50,050 nt of DNA from Bacteroidota bacterium (lineage in GTDB: Bacteria; Bacteroidota; Bacteroidia; Bacteroidales; F082), in NCBI GenBank assembly GCA_009773165.1, contig WOUZ01000018.1, positions 1 to 50,050 of the forward strand, written 5' to 3'. The position numbers and the translations under genes were made by a program. Every line of letters starts with the position of its first letter. The stretch's first letter is position 1. The notes under the pieces are model-generated. The model saw nothing but the letters and a program-made list of their open reading frames with translations. It searched no databases and had not been told where the DNA came from. This document shows, one piece after another, positions 7,805 to 16,221 of this stretch.

Positions 7805-9943
7805 TTACAATATAAAAAAGAACAGGAGTAATAAAATTCCTGCCAAAACAAAAACAATATATGATTGAATATTACCTGTTTGCAGTTTACGCAGCTGACC
7901 TCCGCTGTATTCAGTGACACGTGCAACGAGGTTAACAAAACCATCAATTACCACATTGTCGAAGATACCGGTAATGTATCCGGCAAAGCGTGTGACTTGA
8001 GCGCTGAGGTTAACAATTCCATCAACCACCGTTCCGTCGAACCAGGCCAACGACTTCGATACGAGCATCATAAAGGCGATGACCGTGGAGTTGTAAAGCT
8101 CATCGAAATACCATTTGTTGAGGGAGAATGTATGCAGCCCTTTGAATCGTGCTTCAAGTTTGTCGGCACTGATGTATTTGTATTGATAAATCAAAAATGC
8201 CAGAAGTATTCCCGATCCTGCTATAAGGAGCGAGAGTGCCATTGCGATATAGTGAAAATGGTGTGATTCTTCCTGAAGTTTGTTCAGGTATCCATGTCCG
8301 CCTGCCTGAGCAGTTTCGCCATGACCAGCCGCTTGTATCACATCGTGACCTCCGTTTTCAGGAAGGAGAAAGTCCCACTGATAGGCAGCAGGTACCGCTG
8401 ATTGCGGCTGAACAACCATCTTATGAAACCATCCGCCTGTAGCATCAATTGGATTAGGGGCATAAAAAAACCAGATGGATAAAATGGATAAAACTACCAA
8501 TGGAATGACAATCGGCAGCTTATTTTCGTGTGTATGGCGCGCAATTTCTGTTTTTGGCTCTCCATGAAATGCTACGATGGTAAGACGGAACATATAAAAA
8601 GCCGTCATTCCTGCTGCTGAAAATGCCATTACCGGAACAATCCAATGCCATCCACCGGTAAGGTTAGCCCAGGCCAGTGTTCCTGCAAGAATACCGTCTT
8701 TACTTAAAAAGCCTGAGGTAAATGGAATACCAGCCAAAGCCAGCGTCACAAATAAGAAGGTGCGATAGGTCCAGGGCATTGTCTTGCGCAAACCTCCCAT
8801 ATTGTTGATGTCTTGAGGGTCGCTATGATGGTCGTGCATATGATGCATCGCATGGTGCATGGCATGAATCACTGAGCCGGCAGCAAGAAACAACGCTGCT
8901 TTGAACCAGGCGTGTGTAACTAAGTGAAAGAAACCGTTGGTATAACCACCTGTCCCCAGTGACATTATCATAAAACCGAGCTGACTCACTGTTGAGTATG
9001 CCAGCACTTTCTTGAAATCAACTTGAGTGATAGCAATTGTTGCCGAAATGAAAGCTGTTAAGGTTCCAATGATTGCAATAAATGACAAAGCATCGGCAGT
9101 GAACATCACAAACACCTTGGCAACCAGATATACGCCGGCGGCAACCATTGTTGCAGCGTGAATAAGAGCAGAAACAGGTGTTGGGCCTTCCATTGCATCA
9201 GGAAGCCACACGTGCAGAGGAAACTGTGCTGATTTTCCCATTGCACCCATAAAAATACCTATCCCGGCCAGCGTGAGCATTGTTGGATTGTTGAAGGGCA
9301 TTTGACCTGAAGCGATGCCTGCAAAAACATCTTCAAACATGAATGACCCATAGGTCATGAAAAGAATCATAATACCGATGAAAAACCCGAGGTCGCCAAT
9401 ACGGTTGGTGATGAAAGCTTTCTTGCCTGCGTTGGAGGCAGAGTTTTTTTCGTACCAGAATCCAATCAACAGATAAGAGCTTATACCTACCAACTCCCAG
9501 AAGACATACATCATCAGGAAGTTGTTGGCAATAACGATTCCCAGCATGGAGAAGGTGAACAGCCCAAGGTATGCATAGAATTTTGGAAACCTGCGGTCAC
9601 CATCCATATAAATGGTCGAAAACAAATGGACAAGGAAGCTGATGAGTGTGACAACCAACAGCATAATAGCGGCAATGTTATCGATACCATAACCGACGAT
9701 TACTTTGAATGATCCGAGGCTAAACCACTCAAACTTTGTTTGAATGATGTGGAGATCGGCATAGGTAACCAGCTTATTGAATGCAATTGTTGCTGCAATA
9801 AGGAAATCAAAGGCAAGGATACTTGTTCCGACAACGCCGCTAAGTTTTCCGAGCCGGTCACCAAAGAAAATATTGATCAGGAAGCTGAGAATGGGGACCA
9901 GCAGTACCGTGATGCTTAGAAATAATATAACTTCTTGTGTCAT
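7805..9943 (-). CDS. nuoL: NADH-quinone oxidoreductase subunit L
   Basis: The 712-residue protein is the distal proton-pumping subunit of complex I. Family motifs are YVFWELVGISSYLLIGFW and FPLHVWLPDAMEGPTPVSALIHAATMV (given here in part: WLPDAMEGPTPVSA). It is longer than the enterobacterial protein (about 613 residues). The extra length includes a histidine-rich loop near 8820-8870 (HAMHHAMHHMHDHH) and a long hydrophilic segment before the lateral C-terminal helix. The C-terminus ends in a hydrophobic anchor (IVFVLAGILLLLFFFIL). It lies between nuoK and nuoM. Confidence 0.97.
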   Translation of the reverse strand: MTQEVILFLSITVLLVPILSFLINIFFGDRLGKLSGVVGTSILAFDFLIAATIAFNKLVTYADLHIIQTKFEWFSLGSFKVIVGYGIDNIAAIMLLVVTLISFLVHLFSTIYMDGDRRFPKFYAYLGLFTFSMLGIVIANNFLMMYVFWELVGISSYLLIGFWYEKNSASNAGKKAFITNRIGDLGFFIGIMILFMTYGSFMFEDVFAGIASGQMPFNNPTMLTLAGIGIFMGAMGKSAQFPLHVWLPDAMEGPTPVSALIHAATMVAAGVYLVAKVFVMFTADALSFIAIIGTLTAFISATIAITQVDFKKVLAYSTVSQLGFMIMSLGTGGYTNGFFHLVTHAWFKAALFLAAGSVIHAMHHAMHHMHDHHSDPQDINNMGGLRKTMPWTYRTFLFVTLALAGIPFTSGFLSKDGILAGTLAWANLTGGWHWIVPVMAFSAAGMTAFYMFRLTIVAFHGEPKTEIARHTHENKLPIVIPLVVLSILSIWFFYAPNPIDATGGWFHKMVVQPQSAVPAAYQWDFLLPENGGHDVIQAAGHGETAQAGGHGYLNKLQEESHHFHYIAMALSLLIAGSGILLAFLIYQYKYISADKLEARFKGLHTFSLNKWYFDELYNSTVIAFMMLVSKSLAWFDGTVVDGIVNLSAQVTRFAGYITGIFDNVVIDGFVNLVARVTEYSGGQLRKLQTGNIQSYIVFVLAGILLLLFFFIL

Positions 9944-9970
9944 AATCTTTTTCTATCTTTTTTACGATGG

Positions 9971-10279
9971 TTACTCTTTCATTTCTTTTACTTCATCCAC
10001 ATTCACATGTTTAAAGTGCTGGTAGATGTTCAACAGGATTGCAAGGGCTACGGCAGCTTCGGCTGCAGCCAGAATGATCACAAAGATGGCAGCAATCTGC
10101 CCGTCGATATTCATTCCGCCATATCGTGCAAAAGCAATGAAATTGATGTTGGCCGCATTAAGTATCAGCTCCAATCCCATCAAAACCATTACGGCATGTT
10201 TTCGCGAAACGATGCCATATAAACCCAATGCAAACAAAATTGCACTGACGATGAGGTAATGTGTTAATCCAATTTCCAT
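9971..10279 (-). CDS. nuoK: NADH-quinone oxidoreductase subunit K
   Basis: This 102-residue protein has three membrane helices and belongs to the membrane arm of complex I. The two buried glutamates of the family are in place: E37 in MGLELILNAANINF and E74 in AAAEAAVALA, matching the two conserved acids of bacterial NuoK. It lies 4 bp after nuoJ and 27 bp before nuoL. Confidence 0.97.
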   Translation of the reverse strand: MEIGLTHYLIVSAILFALGLYGIVSRKHAVMVLMGLELILNAANINFIAFARYGGMNIDGQIAAIFVIILAAAEAAVALAILLNIYQHFKHVNVDEVKEMKE

Positions 10280-10283
10280 ATGC

Positions 10284-10787
10284 TTAGTGTTTTTTTCTTG
10301 CTATGAATGCTGCTCCGACAATAGCCACCAATAACAGAATGGAAGCTGCCTCAAAAGCTAGTAAATATCTGGTTAACAATGTTGTTCCAATCAATTCGGC
10401 AGTGGATTCCATTGGAATTGACTCCGGTTGATACCAATGTGTGTTGGTGTAAACGAACAGCAGCAACAAGGCTATCGAGAGTGTAAGCACGATGGCACCA
10501 GTCAGCTGAAATATTCCCACCTTTCCCGATTTAACATCCACCCCTGTGATGCGTGTTGTAAGCATTACACCAAAGATGATCAGAACGAGTATGCCTCCTA
10601 TGTAAATCATAATCTGGGTGATGGCAAGAAAGTCAGCATGCAGCAACACATACAAGCCTGCAACACCAAAAAAAGTGAAAAGCAGCGAGAAGGCAGCATG
10701 CATGATATTTTTCGATAATACCACCACAGCCCCGAAACCGAGTGTCAGCGCTGCGAAGAAATAAAATGCTATTGTAATAAGATCCAT
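10284..10787 (-). CDS. nuoJ: NADH-quinone oxidoreductase subunit J
   Basis: This 167-residue membrane protein has about five helices and the NuoJ signature region (KNIMHAAFSLLFTFFGVAGLY, here given as HAAFSLLFTFFGVAGLY, followed by LHADFLAITQIMIYIGGILV). It helps form the proton path between the quinone cavity and the antiporter-like subunits. Length is typical. It follows nuoI by 39 bp and is 4 bp upstream of nuoK. Confidence 0.96.
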   Translation of the reverse strand: MDLITIAFYFFAALTLGFGAVVVLSKNIMHAAFSLLFTFFGVAGLYVLLHADFLAITQIMIYIGGILVLIIFGVMLTTRITGVDVKSGKVGIFQLTGAIVLTLSIALLLLFVYTNTHWYQPESIPMESTAELIGTTLLTRYLLAFEAASILLLVAIVGAAFIARKKH

Positions 10788-10826
10788 TTTGTCAGGTATT
10801 TCTTTTCGTTTCAGAAAACATCCGTT

Positions 10827-11399
10827 TTACTGTTCTTTTTCTTTCTTTTCCTCTGGTTTAGCCTTTTTCTCCTCCGTTGCTCCTTCAGCTTTAGCTGGCT
10901 TGTCCTTAGCTTTTAACTCAGCATACATGCGGTGTTTTTCAGCTACCTGGTCCGGACTCAACGTCTGAAATTTATAATAAAGGTCTTCGCGCTTATAACT
11001 TGAGTATTCATACTCCTGTGTATGTTGTATCGCATCGCTGGGGCAGGCCTGTGTACACAAACCGCAATAGCAGCATTTGGCGAAGTCGATCTCATATCTG
11101 GTGACCCACATTTTGCGCGGATTGCCATTGTGATGCACTTCCTGATGCGGGTCTTCGGGTGAAACTCTTACAGTTTCAAGTGTGATACAGTTTACCGGAC
11201 AGGCAACGACACAACTGTTGCAGCCGTTGCAGCGCTCCATCTCCAGCTTTAGGCGGTTGCGGGCGTTGTCGGGCAACGTAAATCGTTGATCGGGATATTG
11301 GATGGTCACCTTTTTCACAAACAGATGCTTAAAGGTGATATACATCCCTAAAAACGTGCTGCTTAGGCCTGACCATACATTTTTAAAATATTGAATCAT
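10827..11399 (-). CDS. nuoI: NADH-quinone oxidoreductase subunit I (2x[4Fe-4S])
   Basis: The 190-residue protein carries the two [4Fe-4S] clusters that hand electrons toward NuoB. Complete CxxCxxCxxxCP motifs are present at C57-C67 (CNGCNSCVVACP) and C109-C119 (CYCGLCTQACP with the preceding Cys). The last 30 or so residues form a low-complexity Lys/Glu/Ala tail (KAEGATEEKKAKPEEKKEKE) that standard NuoI proteins lack. It follows nuoH by 8 bp. Confidence 0.97.
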   Translation of the reverse strand: MIQYFKNVWSGLSSTFLGMYITFKHLFVKKVTIQYPDQRFTLPDNARNRLKLEMERCNGCNSCVVACPVNCITLETVRVSPEDPHQEVHHNGNPRKMWVTRYEIDFAKCCYCGLCTQACPSDAIQHTQEYEYSSYKREDLYYKFQTLSPDQVAEKHRMYAELKAKDKPAKAEGATEEKKAKPEEKKEKEQ

Positions 11400-11407
11400 A
11401 AATATTT

Positions 11408-12460
11408 CTATTTAAGCATTACAAACAAACTGATTGCGATAAAGCATACGAATGAAAGCGGAAGTAACACCTTCCAACCAACATACATCAGCTGATCGAC
11501 CCTGAAACGAGGTAATGTCCAGCGAATCCAAATCTGAACAAGTACAACAGAAAAAGATTTAGCTATAAACCAGAAAACACCCCACCACGGACCTTGCATG
11601 AAGTCGCCAAAAGGTGAATTCCAGCCACCTAAGAAAATTGTTGTCAAAATAGCTGCAACAACAAACATATTGGCATATTCAGCAAAGAAAAACATGGCAA
11701 ATTTCATCCCGCTGTATTCTGTGTGAAAACCGGCTACGAGCTCCGATTCACCTTCAGGGATATCGAATGGTACACGGTTGGTTTCGGCGAGTGAAGAGAT
11801 GAAGTAGATCAAAGTGAGTCCAACAGTAAAGGGGATCACCCAGATTTTGGAAATACTTCCCGGTCCGCCAAAAATAAACCAGTTCCAAAACCATCCTGTT
11901 TGCATCTTGCTTATTTCCTGCATGTTCATCGACGATGCCAATACTACTACCGACAAAACAGCAAAAGCAGCCGGAATTTCATAACTGATAAGCTGTGAAA
12001 CGGCACGCATGGCTCCCATCAACGAGTATTTATTGTTGGATGCCCAACCTCCCATTACAATTCCCATGGCACTAATAGATCCAATTGCGAACACATAAAA
12101 GAGTCCAACATCAATGCCAGATGGAACAAAAGCCTCGCTAAAAGGGATTACTGCGAAAGCCGCATAAGCGCCTGTAAAGATGATAAAAGGAGCCAGATTG
12201 TAGAGTAATTTACTACTCTGATCGGGTGTAATATCCTCTTTTTGAATCAGTTTTACAACCTCAGCAACAGGTTGAAGGATGCCCCAGGGGCCTGTTCTCA
12301 TTGGTCCGAGACGCTCTTGTATCCATGCAGAAATTTTTAATTCGGCGAGGATGGCAATGAGCGCATAAACGAGAACAAACATCAAAGGCAAAGAAATCAC
12401 CAGCAATACTGACCAGATATTCTTGCCCATCAGGTCCCATAAAAAGTTTGTGTTCTCCAT
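11408..12460 (-). CDS. nuoH: NADH-quinone oxidoreductase subunit H
   Basis: The 350-residue polytopic protein lines the quinone-binding cavity of complex I. It contains the classic cytoplasmic loops QERLGPMRTGPWGILQPVAE and AETNRVPFDIPEGESELVAG, the latter being the acidic loop that is diagnostic of NuoH. Length and order are normal. It is 27 bp downstream of nuoD and 8 bp upstream of nuoI. Confidence 0.98.
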   Translation of the reverse strand: MENTNFLWDLMGKNIWSVLLVISLPLMFVLVYALIAILAELKISAWIQERLGPMRTGPWGILQPVAEVVKLIQKEDITPDQSSKLLYNLAPFIIFTGAYAAFAVIPFSEAFVPSGIDVGLFYVFAIGSISAMGIVMGGWASNNKYSLMGAMRAVSQLISYEIPAAFAVLSVVVLASSMNMQEISKMQTGWFWNWFIFGGPGSISKIWVIPFTVGLTLIYFISSLAETNRVPFDIPEGESELVAGFHTEYSGMKFAMFFFAEYANMFVVAAILTTIFLGGWNSPFGDFMQGPWWGVFWFIAKSFSVVLVQIWIRWTLPRFRVDQLMYVGWKVLLPLSFVCFIAISLFVMLK

Positions 12461-12487
12461 TTGAGTTATACTAATTTTCTAATTTCG

Positions 12488-13639
12488 TTATCTGTCAACC
12501 TCACCAAGAACGATGTCGATGCTTCCCAGAATAAGAATCAAGTCGGCAAACATATATCCTTTGGATATTTCCGGAATAACCGAGAGGTTCACAAAGCTTG
12601 TGCCTCTGGCTTTGAGTCGTTCGGGTTTATCGGTACCATTGCTTACGATATAAAAACCAAGATCTCCTTTAGGGTTTTCTGTACGCATGTACACTTCGCC
12701 TTTTGGAGGTTTGATACGTTTGGGAACATTGGCTTTCACATCGCCAGTTTCGGGCATCTGAGCCAGAGCCTGTTCGATGATACGGCACGACTGCTCCATT
12801 TCCTGCATCCTCACTATGTTGCGATCCCAGCAATCGCCCACGAAACCAACTTCTCCTTTTCCTACCGGTACTTCGAAATCGAAACGGTCATAGATGGAAT
12901 AAGGTTCGTCCTTACGCAGGTCGTATCGAAGGCCACTGCCTCTTAACACAGGGCCGCTGCATGCATAGTTGACAGCTACTTCGGGAGTGAGGATACCCAC
13001 ATTGGCTGTGCGCTGAATAAAAATGCGGTTATAGATGAGCAAATCCATTACTTCGGCATTGGTTTTGCGCACCTTCTCGATCACATTCAGGCATTCTTCC
13101 TTAAACGAAGGATAGGTGTCTCCCGCCAATCCGCCAACGCGGAAATAATTGTAGAGCAGACGTGCACCCGAAAGTTTTTCCAGAATCCAGATGATATATT
13201 CCCTGTCTCTGAAAAAGAAAAGGAACGGGGTAAAAGCGCCGGCATCGAGGCCAAAGGTTGCAACGGCAATCTGATGGTTGGCAATGCGGTTTAACTCAGC
13301 AACAATTACCCGAATGTATTCCACTTTTTCGGGAACTTTGATATCCAGCATTTTTTCGAGAGCCATCACATAAGGCCACTCGTTGTTCATTGCTGAGATA
13401 TAATCCATGCGGTCGATATAAGGAATGATCTGTGGGTAGGTCATCTTTTCGCAATGCTTTTCAAAGCTTCGGTGCAGGTAACCCAGGTGAGGAATAACTT
13501 CTGTTACTATCTCACCATCGATTTCCACCTCAAGACGAAGAACTCCGTGTGTTGAAGGATGCTGTGGCCCGACATTGAGCCGCATTCTGTCGGAGTCGAG
13601 CTGACTGTATTCCAAGTCTAATCTTTTTTTCTCACTCAT
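12488..13639 (-). CDS. nuoD: NADH-quinone oxidoreductase subunit D (49 kDa)
   Basis: The 383-residue protein forms most of the quinone site at the end of the Fe-S chain. The signature QHPSTHG is at residues 26-32, followed by HLGYLHRSFEK, and the protein ends in the canonical GSIDIVLGEVDR. It is separate from nuoC here (12-bp gap), whereas enterobacteria fuse the two as NuoCD. Confidence 0.98.
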   Translation of the reverse strand: MSEKKRLDLEYSQLDSDRMRLNVGPQHPSTHGVLRLEVEIDGEIVTEVIPHLGYLHRSFEKHCEKMTYPQIIPYIDRMDYISAMNNEWPYVMALEKMLDIKVPEKVEYIRVIVAELNRIANHQIAVATFGLDAGAFTPFLFFFRDREYIIWILEKLSGARLLYNYFRVGGLAGDTYPSFKEECLNVIEKVRKTNAEVMDLLIYNRIFIQRTANVGILTPEVAVNYACSGPVLRGSGLRYDLRKDEPYSIYDRFDFEVPVGKGEVGFVGDCWDRNIVRMQEMEQSCRIIEQALAQMPETGDVKANVPKRIKPPKGEVYMRTENPKGDLGFYIVSNGTDKPERLKARGTSFVNLSVIPEISKGYMFADLILILGSIDIVLGEVDR

Positions 13640-13651
13640 AACGTGTTTTTT

Positions 13652-14125
13652 TTAGGAAACCTTCATTCCGTGATACATTTCCGGCGCTGTGTAATCTTTA
13701 CGCAACGGATACCCTTCCCAGTCGTAAGGCAAAAGAATGCGGATAAGGTTATGATGTCCTTCAAAGTTAACTCCGATAAGGTCATAGGCTTCGCGTTCGT
13801 GCCAATCGGCTGTGCGCCAGATTCTTTCCACTGAAGGCACTTTGGGTTGCTCTTTGGGGACGAAAGCTTTAATGACAATTTTATGCTTGAGTTGCATCGA
13901 ATACAAATGATAAACAACTCCCAGATTTTCTCCCAGATCCATTCCCGTGAGACTCATGAGGTAATCAAACATAAAAAATGCTTCATCGCGCAGGCTATGG
14001 CAAATTTCAAAAAGGGCGCTTGCATTTACTGTAATAAATGAGTCGGAAGGATGATTTTCAATTAGCTCAATTATTTGATCGCTGTATACAGACCTGAGTT
14101 TTTCAAATATTTCGTTTGGTAACAT
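13652..14125 (-). CDS. nuoC: NADH-quinone oxidoreductase subunit C (30 kDa)
   Basis: The 157-residue soluble subunit has the complete C-terminal family signature: HEREAYDLIGVNFEGHHNL followed by RILLPYDWEGYPLRKDY. It packs against NuoD and NuoB in the connecting arm of complex I. It lies 26 bp after nuoB and 12 bp before nuoD. Confidence 0.97.
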   Translation of the reverse strand: MLPNEIFEKLRSVYSDQIIELIENHPSDSFITVNASALFEICHSLRDEAFFMFDYLMSLTGMDLGENLGVVYHLYSMQLKHKIVIKAFVPKEQPKVPSVERIWRTADWHEREAYDLIGVNFEGHHNLIRILLPYDWEGYPLRKDYTAPEMYHGMKVS

Positions 14126-14151
14126 AGTTATGTTTCTGAATTGAAAGGTTT

Positions 14152-14667
14152 TTATTCGATACCCAGTCGTTTTCTTTTATTAAAGATGGCTTGGTGACTT
14201 ATTTTTTCCTGAAGTTTCATCATACCTTCCTCAAAAGCTTCCGGACGGGGAGGGCAACCAGGAATATATACATCCACAGGGATGATTTTATCGACACCTT
14301 TTAACACGTGGTATCCGTGTTCCCAGTAAGGGCCACCGCAGTTGGAGCAAGAACCTACTGAGATAACGTATTTAGGTTCAGCCATTTGCTCGTATAAAAC
14401 TTTGATTCTATCCGCCATCTTGAAGGTAACAGTGCCTGTAACCATGATAAAGTCGGCCTGACGGGGGCTCGTGCGCGGGATAGTTCCAAAGCGCATAAAA
14501 TCGAAGTGCGAAGCATTCATGGCCATAAATTCGATGGCACAGCAAGCCAGACCAAAGTGAAGATACCAGTCGGATTTGCTACGTCCCCAATTCAGCAATT
14601 CTTCTACTTTCCCAAGGATAATCCCTCCGCCATCATAGGGGTCATCCAGTTTATTTAATAATCCCAT
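14152..14667 (-). CDS. nuoB: NADH-quinone oxidoreductase subunit B (cluster N2)
   Basis: The 171-residue protein holds the terminal [4Fe-4S] cluster N2. All four ligands are visible: the tandem pair C42-C43 ([12 protein letters not shown]), C107 ([16 protein letters not shown]) and C138 ([10 protein letters not shown]). Length is typical. It follows nuoA by 5 bp and precedes nuoC by 26 bp. Confidence 0.98.
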   Translation of the reverse strand: MGLLNKLDDPYDGGGIILGKVEELLNWGRSKSDWYLHFGLACCAIEFMAMNASHFDFMRFGTIPRTSPRQADFIMVTGTVTFKMADRIKVLYEQMAEPKYVISVGSCSNCGGPYWEHGYHVLKGVDKIIPVDVYIPGCPPRPEAFEEGMMKLQEKISHQAIFNKRKRLGIE

Positions 14668-14672
14668 AATTG

Positions 14673-15092
14673 TTAAAAGTTAGATTTTTTCTTGCCAACA
14701 ACGAGGTCCTCAAGTTTAGCAATGTAAGGTTTTGGCTTATCCCAATCGAGGTCACCTTTGGCCCAGACATAGATAAATCCGGCCAGGAGAATCACAACAA
14801 AGATGATCATCTCGATAAAAGCAAACCATCCTAACTGTTTAAAAACCAATGCCCAGGGAAGCAGGAAAACCACTTCCACATCAAACAAAAGGAAAACAAG
14901 GGCAATCACATAAAACCTCACATTGAACCTTATCCAGGGTTCACCGATGGGTATTTCTCCGCATTCGTAGGTGGAGTTTTTTATTGGGTTTGGTTTACTT
15001 GGCCGAATCAATGAAGCTGCGACAAGGGCAAAACCAACGAAAAAAGCCCCTAAAATAAAATACAGTAGTATAATTCCAAATTCTGACAGCAT
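14673..15092 (-). CDS. nuoA: NADH-quinone oxidoreductase subunit A
   Basis: The 139-residue protein has three membrane helices and the family stretch [21 protein letters not shown], given in part as [12 protein letters not shown], followed by [15 protein letters not shown]. It is the first gene of the nuo operon, and a 412-bp intergenic region lies upstream. Confidence 0.97.
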   Translation of the reverse strand: MLSEFGIILLYFILGAFFVGFALVAASLIRPSKPNPIKNSTYECGEIPIGEPWIRFNVRFYVIALVFLLFDVEVVFLLPWALVFKQLGWFAFIEMIIFVVILLAGFIYVWAKGDLDWDKPKPYIAKLEDLVVGKKKSNF

Positions 15093-15504
15093 AGCGTTGA
15101 CATTTGACGGGGCGAAAGTACTACATATATAGATTGTTGTATAACTGATTTTTAATTTAGAATCTTTCCATATTAAGGTTTGTTAACAGTTTGGTTGTTG
15201 AGGGGTTTATGGGTTTAGATGTTTAAGGTTGATTCGTTGATTTGTTGAGGGCTTCCGCAAGATAAGAGCCAAAGGAGTGAAAATCTTCAACTAATTAATA
15301 TGCCGGCAGTGTGGAGATAGAAAGTTGGCTGCGAAATAGTTGAAAACTATTAACAAGTTGTAAACTAATAACCTATTTATAACTAAGTCTTTGGTTTAAG
15401 TAGGTACGCTATAATTTTTTTTAAATTATTGATAATTGGAATAAAAAAGCTCCGGAGTGCATAACCCACTCCGAAGCTAAAACAAACCTTGCTCATTCTA
15501 ATTA
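15093..15504. other. Intergenic region upstream of nuoA
   Basis: The 412 bp holds no gene. It includes the terminator at 15443-15478 for the upstream secreted-protein operon and, on the minus strand, a weak match to the Bacteroidetes -7 element (TACTTTCG at 15120-15113) 21 bp before nuoA, with no convincing -33 partner. The plus strand from 15185 to 15260 is a G/T-rich, degenerate GTTTA/GTTGA-type low-complexity stretch, with a similar stretch at 38597-38655. Confidence 0.5.
15443..15478 (-). terminator. Rho-independent terminator after the T9SS protein gene
   Basis: A 12-bp stem with one mismatch (AGCTCCGGAGTG at 15448-15459, CACTCCGAAGCT at 15467-15478) has a 7-nt loop. On the minus strand it is followed by six Ts. 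It lies 26 bp beyond the stop of the 15505-16212 gene. Confidence 0.8.
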
Positions 15505-16212
15505 TTACTTAATTACAATTGATTTTGTAATCACTTTATCATGAGTTGTGATTCTGAACAAATAAAGTCCAGATGACAGGAGTGAAGTTTTCATCAAATA
15601 TGAATTTCTGTTTACCTGCTCTTCTAGCACCTTTTTACCTGTACGATCATAAACCAAAACTGCATCAATTGAATGTGACATATTAATTGTAATAGACTCT
15701 GAAGCCGGGTTAGGGTAAATTGTTAGATATGTGTCATCTTCACTAATACCAACAGTTGTTGCTATGAAATGAACAATAACCTTAACGTTTTCATCTTCGT
15801 TAGTCATATTAAAGAATTCATATTCAATGAAAGAATCGCCAAAATTGCCAAGAGGTAAATAGTGCCCTGAAAATTGTCCTTCTAACGTTGACTGGCCCGG
15901 TCCTAATGTTAAGAATCCTGGCGATTCATTAACATTTGGTGGATAACAACTTGATCCCCAGCAAAATTGGTTCAGAGTCCCTTCAATCACTTGTATTTGA
16001 TCCCGGCGAACTTTTATATCCATGCTATGATTTGAATTATTTGAAACAATTGCATGAGCAACAATTTCAAAATCTGTAGTAAGCCCTGTCACTATCAGCG
16101 TATCACCTATAGTTTCTCCTTCCCAGGACAATGTCAATGGCTGAGAAAAGCCACTGAACGATAACAATAAGATTGAGATAATAAGAACAATTGGGGCATT
16201 ATTTTTTTTCAT
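15505..16212 (-). CDS. Secreted protein with T9SS type A sorting domain
   Basis: This 235-residue protein has a signal peptide (residues 1-23, ending GFSQ) and a beta-rich middle of unknown function with a Cys pair (FCWGSSCYPP). Its C-terminal sorting domain begins at LTIYPNPASESITIN and ends GLYLFRITTHDKVITKSIVIK (a typical end for T9SS cargo). It should be exported through the inner membrane by Sec and then across the outer membrane by the type IX system. It lies 9 bp after the 903-residue T9SS protein, so the two are co-transcribed, and a terminator follows. The middle domain resembles nothing I can name. Confidence 0.85.
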   Translation of the reverse strand: MKKNNAPIVLIISILLLSFSGFSQPLTLSWEGETIGDTLIVTGLTTDFEIVAHAIVSNNSNHSMDIKVRRDQIQVIEGTLNQFCWGSSCYPPNVNESPGFLTLGPGQSTLEGQFSGHYLPLGNFGDSFIEYEFFNMTNEDENVKVIVHFIATTVGISEDDTYLTIYPNPASESITINMSHSIDAVLVYDRTGKKVLEEQVNRNSYLMKTSLLSSGLYLFRITTHDKVITKSIVIK

Positions 16213-16221
16213 GACTAATTC

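Noticed and set aside
15185-15260. G/T-rich repeats here and at 38597-38655 as a mobile element
   Set aside because: The two stretches are only loosely similar, without terminal repeats or an ORF; low-complexity intergenic sequence is the simpler reading.
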